Below are positions 33,522 to 42,055 of a stretch of 64,000 nt of DNA, in pieces; within the stretch, counting starts at the first letter, position 1, and every line of letters begins with the position of its first letter. The position numbers and the translations under genes are program-made. The notes beneath the pieces were generated by a model. The model was not told the DNA's origin. It did not search any database and worked only from the letters and a program-made list of their open reading frames with translations. Origin of the DNA: Dongia_B sp035539215 (lineage in GTDB: Bacteria; Pseudomonadota; Alphaproteobacteria; Dongiales; Dongiaceae); NCBI GenBank assembly GCA_035539215.1, contig DATLIX010000177.1, forward strand, positions 1 through 64,000. Reading direction: 5' to 3'.

Positions 33522-35408
33522 TCACTTCAAGCCGACCGCATGCATGTCCTTGCGCAGCGCCGCCATGACTTCAGGATCGGCATAGGGGCGGTTGCGCGCC
33601 CAATCGGCCACGGTGAAAAGCGGATCGAGGTGCAATAACTCCAATGCTTGCGCCTTTGCTTCTTCCTTCATGCCGAGGCGCGCATAGGCGATGGCGAGGC
33701 AGAGATGGGCGCGCGAATATTCCGGGTGATGGGCGACGATGCCGAGCAGCAGCTTGCGCGCTTCGTCGGCGCGCCCCGTGACGCAAAGCGTCAGGCCGAG
33801 ATTGCTGGCGATCCAGGGCGGGAAATGCTGGCTCAGCCACATGGCGCGGCGGTAGGCGATGATCGCTTCTTCGTAACGACCGACCGTATCGTAGATATTG
33901 CCGAGATAGGCCGCCAATTCGCTGCTGCGCGGGGCCAGTCGTGCGGCCTTTTCCATTGATGCCACCGCGGCTTCGTCATGGCGCTGGTGCAATTCGATAT
34001 AGGCCTGCAAGGCCAGGCATTCGGCATGGTCGCAATTGATCGCCAGCGCTTGCTGATAGAGCGTCTGCGCGGCGGTAAAGGAGGCCGCATCATCCTCCGT
34101 CCAGCCCAGTCTGATCTCGTCGAGATGGCAGAAGGCCAAGGCGACGATGGCGCTGACATAATGCGGATCCTGCCGCAATGCCTCGGCATAGCAGCGGCGC
34201 GCCTCGCGATGGCCGTGGCGGGTGAAGTGCCGTTCCAGGTCGTGGCCGCGCTGGAATTTTTCCCAGGCGCGCACGCTGGTCGTGCCGCCGCTCCAGAGCT
34301 GCGCCTGTTCGCCTTCGGTCAGGTTGACCTGCAATGCGGTGACGACTTCGCGGGCGATGACTTCATGGGCATCGAAGGACTGGTCGATCCGGTAGTCGAA
34401 GCGGTCGACCCAGAGGGCATCGCCACTGCTGGCCTCGGTGAGCCGGGCGATGATGCGGGCGCCGGTGGGGCTGCGGCGAACGCTGCCGCCAAGCCGGTAG
34501 TGGCGTATCAGCCCGGCGTCGAGCTCGCCATGATGGCCTGCGGTGACCTGCCGGACCACCAGCGAAGCTCCCAGGCCGGTCAGCATGGCGAGCAATTCGT
34601 CGCCCAGGCCCTCGGCAAACATTTTGTCTTCCGGGCTGTCGCCCGCCGCGCGAAAGGGCTCGATCTCGACCACCGGCTTGATCGGTAGCCGGTCGGCCGT
34701 GACTGCCTTCACTGATTTTTCGGGGCGCCACGGATCCGCCTCGCCGTCGCGCGGATGGCCCCGTTGCAGGCGGGCCGGCGCGGCCGCGCGATGGCCGCCT
34801 TCATCATTGGCCACCTGCGCCGCCACCTTCTGACGCGTGTTATGCTTCCGCGGCGTGCGATGCTCGGCCGCATTCGGCGCCTCGGCCACGGCGAAAATCC
34901 GCATCGCCTCGGTGAGACTTTTCAGATTGCGTTCGCCGAGATCCTCGAAGGTCACGGAGGGCTGCCGGCCGACCGCCTCGCGCACGGCGGCGGAGGCCAG
35001 GATGCCGCCGGGGGCGGCCAGGGTCTGGAGACGCGAAGCAACGTTAACGGCATCGCCCAGCACGTCACTGCCATGTTCATAAATATCGCCGATACCGATA
35101 CCGATGCGATAATGGATGCGCATGATCTCTTCCGCCGTCAAGTTGCGGGCGGCGAGACGGCGCTGGATTTCGATCGCCGCTTCCACGGCTTCGAGGCCGC
35201 TCGGCATCAGCGCCAACAGGAAATCGCCGGGCGTGCCGACGATCGAGCCGTTAAAAGCCTCGATAACTTCCGTTAACACGGCGCGGCATTCGAACAGCGC
35301 CGTCACCGCGGCATGCGCGTCCTCCCGCATGCGCTGGCTAAAGCCCACCGCATCGGCAGCCAGGACAGTGGCGAGATGACGCCTAATATCTGCTACTGCA
35401 GGCGACAT
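33522..35408 (-). CDS. Class III adenylate/guanylate cyclase with TolB-like and TPR regions
   Basis: The protein is 628 residues. An N-terminal cyclase domain (about 8-175) shows the metal Asp in LAADAVGFS, a second Asp in TPGDFLLAL, and the transition-state block GDAVNVASRLQ. A linker of about 50 charged residues precedes a TolB-N-like region (residues 230-370, FAEGLGDELLAMLTGL and ADRLPIKPVVEIEPF) and four to five TPR helix pairs to the C-terminus. Cytoplasmic cyclase-TPR proteins of this form are abundant in rhizobia and relatives. It would make cAMP in response to an unknown protein-protein or ligand signal. The GDGF variant of the substrate loop reads GDFL. Confidence 0.85.
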   Translation of the reverse strand: MSPAVADIRRHLATVLAADAVGFSQRMREDAHAAVTALFECRAVLTEVIEAFNGSIVGTPGDFLLALMPSGLEAVEAAIEIQRRLAARNLTAEEIMRIHYRIGIGIGDIYEHGSDVLGDAVNVASRLQTLAAPGGILASAAVREAVGRQPSVTFEDLGERNLKSLTEAMRIFAVAEAPNAAEHRTPRKHNTRQKVAAQVANDEGGHRAAAPARLQRGHPRDGEADPWRPEKSVKAVTADRLPIKPVVEIEPFRAAGDSPEDKMFAEGLGDELLAMLTGLGASLVVRQVTAGHHGELDAGLIRHYRLGGSVRRSPTGARIIARLTEASSGDALWVDRFDYRIDQSFDAHEVIAREVVTALQVNLTEGEQAQLWSGGTTSVRAWEKFQRGHDLERHFTRHGHREARRCYAEALRQDPHYVSAIVALAFCHLDEIRLGWTEDDAASFTAAQTLYQQALAINCDHAECLALQAYIELHQRHDEAAVASMEKAARLAPRSSELAAYLGNIYDTVGRYEEAIIAYRRAMWLSQHFPPWIASNLGLTLCVTGRADEARKLLLGIVAHHPEYSRAHLCLAIAYARLGMKEEAKAQALELLHLDPLFTVADWARNRPYADPEVMAALRKDMHAVGLK

Positions 35409-35515
35409 TGCCCATATCCTCCGGCGTCAGGAATGCTTTACCGACCGGCCGACCGCATCACCCAAATGGATGAGGCGAGCACGATTTAATTAACCTTTCT
35501 TACGGGCGGCCCCAG

Positions 35516-36013
35516 CTATTTGCCGCAGCCGAAAATGATGGCATCGCCAAGCTCTTCGTGAAAGTGATGCGGCTGCGTGTTGTTATGGAATTTTGCCAGG
35601 TAACTCAGCAGGTCGGCCTGGGTATGGACCTCTTTCGGCGGCTGCGGCACCAGGATATTGATGCTTTCGTTATCCGCGGGGTCCAGAATAACGTCATGGA
35701 TCGGCGTCGCAAAAATTTCCTCAAACACCTGCTTCAGCTCAAGTCCTTCGGTTGCCGTCAACCGGCCATCGGGGTTCTGCAGGACCTTGAACCAGGCGGC
35801 GACAATCGCCTGGCCGACCTCCCAGGGTGCCCGCTTGTCTCTTAATACGGCTCGCGCCACGGCTTTCTCCTCGAATCGACCACTGAGAGAAATGACAATC
35901 AGAACGCGCTCGATCTGATCGCTGGTTAAATCCGACCTACGAAATTCGACACAACCCCGCCGCACGAATCGCACGACCTTATGGAGGCCCAGGTTATGGA
36001 AGCCCGGAAGCAT
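35516..36013 (-). CDS. Unknown 165-residue protein divergent from the YcaO gene
   Basis: The protein is 165 residues without signal peptide or membrane segment. An acidic/basic helical body (about 25-90) is followed by PIHDVILDPADNESINILVPQPP (quoted in parts: PIHDVILDPAD, then INILVPQPP), a hydrophobic stretch ending in Pro. The C-terminus is polar and His/Asn-rich (HNNTQPHHFHEELGD) and ends AIIFGCGK. The ILVPQPP-like ending recalls the leader part of some nitrile-hydratase-type RiPP precursors, which is suggestive because a YcaO gene starts 231 bases away, but the rest does not match them well. Otherwise unrecognised. Confidence 0.55.
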   Translation of the reverse strand: MLPGFHNLGLHKVVRFVRRGCVEFRRSDLTSDQIERVLIVISLSGRFEEKAVARAVLRDKRAPWEVGQAIVAAWFKVLQNPDGRLTATEGLELKQVFEEIFATPIHDVILDPADNESINILVPQPPKEVHTQADLLSYLAKFHNNTQPHHFHEELGDAIIFGCGK

Positions 36014-36244
36014 CCATGCTTTGATCCCTTGGGTCTATGGAATTGGGCCTGATTGGCCTGACCCGCTACGCCGTCGCTGATATGCTACGATAACATCCTT
36101 GGCAGCCACGCGCCACGGCGGCAGCGGAGAGGCGAGGGTCTCGCCCCGTCTCGGCCAGGGCATTGCTTTACGTCCTATCGTCATGCGGCGTCGTCATCGG
36201 CGGCGATCCGCGGCGGTTGGCCGGCAGGAAAAGCTGGGGGGATC
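36014..36244. promoter_or_regulatory. Divergent promoter region of the YcaO locus
   Basis: These 231 bases separate the divergent 165-residue gene and ycaO, and must hold both promoters. I found no clear palindrome or FNR-type site. GGGGGG precedes the YcaO start. Confidence 0.35.
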
Positions 36245-37450
36245 ATGGAGTTCGATCTCATGCATGTCTTGCCCATGCCGGATGGCTGTCCGCTGACCGT
36301 GGTGGCAAGGCATGTGCCGAACTTGCAGATCGGCGATGTAACCCGGCGCTATGCCTCAGGGGCTGGTTTCAGTTTGGCAGCGGCGAAAGAAAGCTGCGCG
36401 ATGGAATATGCGGAACGGCTCTCCGCTCAAGTGAACGGTGACGAGGAGATCGTCGTCGCAACGGCCGCGCATCTGGCCGGCCTGGTCATCGAGCCGCCGC
36501 AGATCATGCTGGTTGATCCGGCGCAATGCGCAACGGCTTCGCCCGATATCGAGGGGTTGCCGCATCCCTGGGACCCGGCCGCGTCAATCGGCTGGGTGGC
36601 GGCGGATCGCGGCCTCAGCATGGGATCGGCCTGGTTGCCGGCCGGTCTGTGCTTTCTCGGCCATGCCAAGGATCGCGCCGCAGGTCTGCTGCCGGCGGAT
36701 AGCAACGGCTTGGCAGCGGGTCATTCGCCCGCAGATGCGGCAGTCCGCGCCTTCGTCGAATTGGTGGAACGGGATGCGGTGGCAATCTGGTGGTATAACC
36801 GCGTGATCCGGCCGGTGCTCGACCCGGCCGATCTGGGCGACGCCTTGATCAACGTCTATGCCGCATGGTGTGCGGCCCGCGCGCGGGTATTCCATCTGCT
36901 CGACCTCACGCACGATATCGGCCTGCCGGTGGTTGCCGCGATCTCCCATGACGACCGCGGCGGGCATATCGCCCTCGGCTTCGGCGCCGGTTCGACCGCC
37001 GCGGCTGCGGCACGGCACGCGATCGGCGAGCTGTCGCAGTTCGAATGCAATATCGCTTTGATCGAGCAGCGTGCGACCGCAACCGCCGACGACCGGATGG
37101 CGCCGGAAGTGCGTCGACTGCTGTATTGGTGGCGGCACGAAAACATTGCCGGCCATTGCTTTTTGACGGCGGGGTCAGGCGCGGCACCACCGATATCGGT
37201 CGGGTTGCTCGATCTAACGCGTTGCCACGAGCTCTGTCACCAACATGGATTAGTTTTTCTTGCCATCGATCTCACGCGGCCGATGATCGGTACGCCGGTC
37301 GTCCGTGTTGTCGTGCCGGGTTTGCGGTCTCTCGCGCCGCATTTCGCCAAGGGACGTCTTTACGAAGTACCGGCCCGGCTTGGCTGGGTGCCAAGGCAAG
37401 TGCAGCGCTCCGATCTTAACCCCAGGCCCCTGATGTTCGGTGCGTCGTGA
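36245..37450 (+). CDS. YcaO-family ATP-dependent peptide-modifying protein
   Basis: The protein is 401 residues. The two diagnostic YcaO helices are present: SGAGFSLAAAKESCAMEYAERLS (about 38-60) and SNGLAAGHSPADAAVRAFVELVERDA (about 155-180), carrying the ATP/Mg-binding Glu and Arg residues, with ELSQFECN later. YcaO proteins use ATP to convert Ser, Thr or Cys in peptides to azolines, or to make thioamides or amidines. The C-terminus ends NPRPLMFGAS, a reduced form of the Pro-rich tail seen in azoline-forming members. No E1-like (ocin-ThiF), TfuA or flavin dehydrogenase partner is nearby. A subtilase and a DUF1501 gene follow on the same strand. Confidence 0.82.
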   Translation: MEFDLMHVLPMPDGCPLTVVARHVPNLQIGDVTRRYASGAGFSLAAAKESCAMEYAERLSAQVNGDEEIVVATAAHLAGLVIEPPQIMLVDPAQCATASPDIEGLPHPWDPAASIGWVAADRGLSMGSAWLPAGLCFLGHAKDRAAGLLPADSNGLAAGHSPADAAVRAFVELVERDAVAIWWYNRVIRPVLDPADLGDALINVYAAWCAARARVFHLLDLTHDIGLPVVAAISHDDRGGHIALGFGAGSTAAAAARHAIGELSQFECNIALIEQRATATADDRMAPEVRRLLYWWRHENIAGHCFLTAGSGAAPPISVGLLDLTRCHELCHQHGLVFLAIDLTRPMIGTPVVRVVVPGLRSLAPHFAKGRLYEVPARLGWVPRQVQRSDLNPRPLMFGAS

Positions 37451-37557
37451 AGTCTTAACGAGAGGATTCATGCGCTGATGGCGGAGCCTCGCTATGAAGC
37501 CCGCGGCAATGCATGTATAGTCCGTGCTGCAAGTTCGATCTTTCCTCGGAGGAAACG

Positions 37558-39144
37558 ATGCGAGCGCGTTCTTTCAGATTATCCGCCGCCGCTTTTCTGC
37601 TGTCATGCTGCAGCCTGACGGCGCTCGCTGCCGGCGTGGTCCGGGCGGATGACGCCGATAGCGGTGACGTCGACCTCAACTATCATGCGCTGGCGGAGAA
37701 GGTCGCCAATACCTCGATCATCTGGGTTGATGATGACAATCGATCGCTGCTTCGCGACTCGTCCTTGGATCAGGTGGCTGAGAATTTCGGCCAGGTCGTC
37801 GCAACCTACTTCAATCATCAAGGCATGCAGAGCGAAGCGATCAAAGCCACGGCGATCTACCAGTCCCTGGGGGCCTTCGCCATGCCGATCGCACCCGAGG
37901 ATGCCCAGCGCGCGTTGCAGCAGATGCAGCAATCGGAGACGGAATCCTCCTTCGACAAATCGAGAGCGGTGAGCGGTTCCTTGACCGTCACGCCGGATAT
38001 GATCGTGTCGATCATGGATGCGACCGATTGCGCCGACAAGGCGGCGACGGAGCTCAGCCAGGCCGGCATCCAGCCCAATACCATACCCAACGGCGTGAAG
38101 CGCGTCGGTGGTGGGAATGTCGGAAAGGGCTCGGCGCAAAAAGTCTGGATCATCGACACCGGCCTCGACAATGCGAGCAATTTCATCCGCGTCGATACGG
38201 CCAATGCGGCGAATTGCACGGTCGGAAAAGGGGCCGCGCTCTGCAAGCCGAGCAGTGACGCGACCTTCGACCACGATCTGATCGACAAGATCGGCCATGG
38301 CACGATGCTGGCCGGCATCATCGGAGCGACGTCCTCGCCTGCGGCCGGGAAGGCCGACGCCGCGGCTGAGGCGACCAAGGCGCCATCCGGAGCCCCCAGC
38401 CTGCTGGGCGTAGCACCAGGCGTGACCGTAGTGCCGGTCAAGATCTTCGGCAGCCAGCCCAATATCAATCTCTCCGGCCCGCCGCTGGCAGCGCTCGATT
38501 ACGTCGCCGGCAGGGCCGCCGACAATGACATCGTCAATATGAGCTGGGGTGCCGCCTGGCTGGAAGGCATGGACCGCGACCCCAACAACCTGGGGACGGT
38601 CCTGGGAACGGTAAGCAATCGCACAGGCTTGATCGCCCGCATCAAGAAAATGATCGCCGACAAGCATCTGACTTTCGTCGTGGCGGCCGGCAATGTGAAT
38701 GCGGTGACGCGGCCAAGCTGGGTGCAGTTCGTCATGCCGGCCGGGGCCGGCTCCTATCCCAAGCCGAATGTTGGCTGCAGCCTCTGTACGGTCTCCGCGG
38801 TCGACAGCCAGTTGGATGCCAATGCCGGCAAGTGGACTGATATTTTCTGGTACGACCATCCCACGCTGCCGACAGCGTCGCCGCGTTTCGGCTCGGATTA
38901 TGGCCACAATCCACCGGATTTTGCCGAGCCCGGCGTCGATGTCATGTCGCTCTGGCCGCGGGGCAAGAGCGGCGCCAATCGCGTCAATGTCTGCTCCGGC
39001 ACGTCATTTGCCGCTGCCCATCTCTCCGGCATCCTGGCGCGCGGCCAGGTGGCGGCGGATTATACCGTGACCGGCGACCCGGATTCGCCGACCGATGCGA
39101 GCACGGCGGATCCGGTAGGCGTCCTGGCGAAGACATCGCAATGA
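37558..39144 (+). CDS. Secreted subtilisin-family (S8) serine protease
   Basis: The protein is 528 residues; the start at 37558 is supported by GGAGGAAAC. It has a Sec signal peptide (RARSFRLSAAAFLLSCC, cleavage probably near ALA) and a propeptide-like region to about residue 185. The triad is complete: Asp200 in VWIIDTGLD, His247 in GHGTMLAGIIGA and Ser483 in CSGTSFAAAHLSGIL, with oxyanion Asn379 in VVAAGNVN. It lies 107 bases behind the YcaO gene on the same strand, so it may cleave a modified precursor, as PatA/PatG do in other YcaO clusters, but export to the periplasm would make that act after secretion. Confidence 0.88.
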   Translation: MRARSFRLSAAAFLLSCCSLTALAAGVVRADDADSGDVDLNYHALAEKVANTSIIWVDDDNRSLLRDSSLDQVAENFGQVVATYFNHQGMQSEAIKATAIYQSLGAFAMPIAPEDAQRALQQMQQSETESSFDKSRAVSGSLTVTPDMIVSIMDATDCADKAATELSQAGIQPNTIPNGVKRVGGGNVGKGSAQKVWIIDTGLDNASNFIRVDTANAANCTVGKGAALCKPSSDATFDHDLIDKIGHGTMLAGIIGATSSPAAGKADAAAEATKAPSGAPSLLGVAPGVTVVPVKIFGSQPNINLSGPPLAALDYVAGRAADNDIVNMSWGAAWLEGMDRDPNNLGTVLGTVSNRTGLIARIKKMIADKHLTFVVAAGNVNAVTRPSWVQFVMPAGAGSYPKPNVGCSLCTVSAVDSQLDANAGKWTDIFWYDHPTLPTASPRFGSDYGHNPPDFAEPGVDVMSLWPRGKSGANRVNVCSGTSFAAAHLSGILARGQVAADYTVTGDPDSPTDASTADPVGVLAKTSQ

Positions 39145-39208
39145 TCGTCCAACAGGCGATGGCCCGTCCGGCCCGGCTGCGCGATCAGCGCCGCCACGGA
39201 GATGCGTC

Positions 39209-40366
39209 TTGCGCCGGCTGACGCGCCGTGCCGTGCTGGCGGCCCTGTCGGCTAGCTCCGCGCTGTCCGCGATATCGTCCTTGCGCGTTGCATCAGCCAT
39301 GCGTCCGACAGGCAGCGACGAAGTATCGCCACGCCTGGTCGTCATCAATCTGCGCGGCGGGCTCGACGGGCTTGCCGCCGTGCCGCCCCATGGCGATCCG
39401 GCTTATCGCGCTGCGCGCGGCGGCCTTGCGCTGCCGATGACAGGGCCGCGCCGTATCATCGACCTCGATGGCCGCTTCGGATTGCATCCGGCTTTGGGAC
39501 CGCTGCACGCCTTCTTCGCGCGCGGCGAGATGCTGGTGATGCCGGCATCCTGCTTCTCTCAGCAGGACGCACCGCTGGAAAGCCGCTCGCCGGCTGGGCC
39601 GAATGAAGGCCCGTTACATGCGGTCGGACAGGACCGGATCGCAGCAGTGGTGCGACGATCGGTGAGGAGCCTGGCGGCCACATATGCCGAACGCGATGGT
39701 CCGCTGTGGCAAAGCCTGGGTGCGGATTCGGCGCGCCGGTCGGCGCAGCTCGATCTGGTTGCCGATCTCAGCCACAACAATCCGGAGATCGGCCGCAGCC
39801 TGACGGCATTGGGCTGGCCGCGGGACCTGCGTGCCGCCTTTGCCGCGGAGGCGCGTTTCTTCAGCCGACGGGCGGCGGAGATTGGCCATCGTCTCGCCGC
39901 CGGCGACGCGCCGGCGATGACCGTGCTGGAAAGCGGTGGTTGGGATACCCATAGCGATCAAGGCGCAGCGGATGGCAGGCTGGCGATTGCGCTGGCCGGC
40001 CTCGGCGACGGCATTGCCGCGCTCGCGGCGGCGAGTGGGCGCGCCTGGCGCAACACGGCTGTCCTGGTGCTGACGGAATTCGGCCGGGCGGTGCGGATGA
40101 ATGCGATGGAAGGCACCGATCACGGTGCAGCCAGCGTCGCGCTGTTGCTCGGCGGCGATGTGGCCGGCGGGCGTGTTCTCGGGTCCTGGCCCGGCCTGGC
40201 ACCGGACAGGCTGCTTCAGGGAGGCGGCTTGCAGCCGACCATGGATCTTGCCGGCGTGATACCGGCGCTGTTGGCACCGCATATGCGCCAGGCCTTTGCC
40301 GCGGAGCAGATCAGCTTTCCGAATGCTGCGGGCTCGCAGCCGGCGCTGCGCCTCTTTCGCGGCTGA
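39209..40366 (+). CDS. DUF1501 family protein, Tat signal
   Basis: The protein is 385 residues starting at TTG, with GGAG seven bases upstream. A Tat-type signal (RRLTRRAVLAALSASSAL) leads to the DUF1501 blocks LVVINLRGGLDGLAAVPPHGDPAY, LDGRFGLHPALGPLHAFF and later GGWDTHSDQ, VLVLTEFGRAVRMN and GTDHGAASVALLLGG. The SHFDAQD-like metal/substrate motif that usually follows the PASxY segment is absent: MPASCFSQQDAPLESR passes into a divergent stretch and the protein is shorter there. The family is related to alkaline-phosphatase-like sulfatases but has no assigned reaction. It lies 64 bases behind the subtilase and is probably co-transcribed. Confidence 0.75.
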   Translation: MRRLTRRAVLAALSASSALSAISSLRVASAMRPTGSDEVSPRLVVINLRGGLDGLAAVPPHGDPAYRAARGGLALPMTGPRRIIDLDGRFGLHPALGPLHAFFARGEMLVMPASCFSQQDAPLESRSPAGPNEGPLHAVGQDRIAAVVRRSVRSLAATYAERDGPLWQSLGADSARRSAQLDLVADLSHNNPEIGRSLTALGWPRDLRAAFAAEARFFSRRAAEIGHRLAAGDAPAMTVLESGGWDTHSDQGAADGRLAIALAGLGDGIAALAAASGRAWRNTAVLVLTEFGRAVRMNAMEGTDHGAASVALLLGGDVAGGRVLGSWPGLAPDRLLQGGGLQPTMDLAGVIPALLAPHMRQAFAAEQISFPNAAGSQPALRLFRG

Positions 40367-40396
40367 AGTCGAAGCCGAGCAGCCGCCTGTCGCCGA

Positions 40397-41836
40397 TCAC
40401 CAGATCTGTTCGGCAGAACGAGGCTCCAGATCGTCACTGATGCCGAACAGCAAGCGTGTCCGCACGTCGAGGCCCTGCGCCAGTGTCTCGGCAAGGTCGA
40501 GGGCGGCGCGCAGCTCCGTATGGCAATAATAGGTGAGGTATTCGCTGGCACGGTCCGGCTTGCCGGCCTGCAGCAAGGTCGCGGCCGTATCGACGATGAC
40601 GGGATGGGCTTGCAGCAGCTTGCGCTCGGCGGCTTCCCAGGTCGCCGTTACTTCCGGCAGGAAGAATTCGTGATGCCGGGCGATCAGGTTCAGCAGGCGC
40701 TTGAAGACGGCTGCGGCGGAGCGGGTGGCCTCGATCCCCTGCGGCACCTGCGAGGCAGAGGCGGGATTGCCCTTGCGGGCATGACGCAGATCGAGGAAGC
40801 GCGAGGATTCGCCTGCCGTCAGATAGCGATGCTGGCGATATTCCGCCGGCACATCGCGCACACCCATGAAAACCGGGACGAAGGGCGCGGCGATGGCGCC
40901 GATCTGTGTGTGCCAGAGATGGCGCAGCTCGGCGTGATCCGGCTGGATCAGCGGCACGATCTGGCCATAGCCGGCGGTATCGCCGGTCAGCTTCTCGGTC
41001 CGGATCGCCCAGATAATATCGGTGAAGGCGATTTTCTCCGGCCGCCTGGCGCGGACCGCCATCTCCGCTTCGATCCATTGTACGCCGGCCCAGCGGCCCT
41101 TGCCGTCGCCATAGATGCTATTGAAGTCGAAAGGCCGCCTGGCAGCGGGATCATACCAGCCTTGCGCGGCTGCAAAGCTGACGAGGTTCGGCGAATAGAG
41201 AAAATCGGGATGATCCGGCTGATCGACGGGAATCTCGCCGATGAAGCCAGGGCGCGACGCGCGAATGCTGTCCGGGCCGAGACGTTCCGCCGCCCATAAT
41301 TTCTGTCCGCCGGCACATTCGATCACCACCCAGGCCTCTTGCGGATCGGCGATCAGATGCGAATTGCCGCCGTAATCGGCATAGCCATAAGTGTCGATCA
41401 ACGTGGCGATCAGCTCGACGCCCTCTCGCGCGGTCCTGGTCCGTTCAAGGACAATGCGGGCAAGGTCGCTGTAATTCGGCCCGCTTTGCGTCGGCGGCGT
41501 CATCTCGATCAGTTCGTGCCGCGAGGTCGACCAGATGTCGCGTACCGCGACGCCATATTCGTTCAAGCCGCCATTGGTCAGCGGTGCCGGCACGCCCTTG
41601 TAATAGCTGTAGCTGACGCGGATATGGCGGGCCGTCTCGGCAACCTGGGGGATCTCCGACAGCAGGCCGGGCAGGTCGGCCTCCGGCGTCACGCCGACCG
41701 TTATCTTGGCGTCGGCCGCGTGGTGCCGGCGCGGCACGATCTCCAGCCAGTGGCTCGAGGGCTCGTCACCATAGCCCGCCAGATAGGCAAGTCCGTCCGC
41801 GGTCAGATTCCTGCCGATATAAAGTCCGTAGCTCAT
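40397..41836 (-). CDS. C69-family dipeptidase-like protein lacking the usual N-terminal Cys
   Basis: The protein is 479 residues and resembles peptidase family C69 over its whole length, with GYGDEPSSHWLEIVP, TNGGLNEYGVAVRDIWS, NYSDLARIVLERTRTAREGVEL and YGGNSHLIADPQEAWVVI. C69 enzymes cut dipeptides or acyl amides using an N-terminal Cys exposed after processing. This protein starts MSYGLYIGRN, and no Cys occurs near the N-terminus, so it may be a non-Cys variant or inactive. It converges with the DUF1501 gene (30 bases), beside the YcaO-subtilase genes. Confidence 0.75.
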   Translation of the reverse strand: MSYGLYIGRNLTADGLAYLAGYGDEPSSHWLEIVPRRHHAADAKITVGVTPEADLPGLLSEIPQVAETARHIRVSYSYYKGVPAPLTNGGLNEYGVAVRDIWSTSRHELIEMTPPTQSGPNYSDLARIVLERTRTAREGVELIATLIDTYGYADYGGNSHLIADPQEAWVVIECAGGQKLWAAERLGPDSIRASRPGFIGEIPVDQPDHPDFLYSPNLVSFAAAQGWYDPAARRPFDFNSIYGDGKGRWAGVQWIEAEMAVRARRPEKIAFTDIIWAIRTEKLTGDTAGYGQIVPLIQPDHAELRHLWHTQIGAIAAPFVPVFMGVRDVPAEYRQHRYLTAGESSRFLDLRHARKGNPASASQVPQGIEATRSAAAVFKRLLNLIARHHEFFLPEVTATWEAAERKLLQAHPVIVDTAATLLQAGKPDRASEYLTYYCHTELRAALDLAETLAQGLDVRTRLLFGISDDLEPRSAEQIW

Positions 41837-42055
41837 GTCATTGCATCCCTAGTCGTCGGCTTCGGATAGGCTGCGCGGCTGCCGGCTGTCAATCGACAGA
41901 AGCGCATGCGTCCCGGCCGGTCGGCGCAGGGCAGGCAATGAAGGCATCTTACTCGATGGGGCCGCCGGCTCCCGCGCGTCGCGCTTGCGGTTGTCCGGGG
42001 AGAAACGCATCATGCAATGCAGGCTTACGGCGGGACGTCACTGTCGGGGACATGC

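Noticed and set aside
36014..36244. Small precursor peptide gene between the divergent genes
   Set aside because: No short frame with a ribosome site and Cys/Ser/Thr-rich end was found in this 231-base gap.
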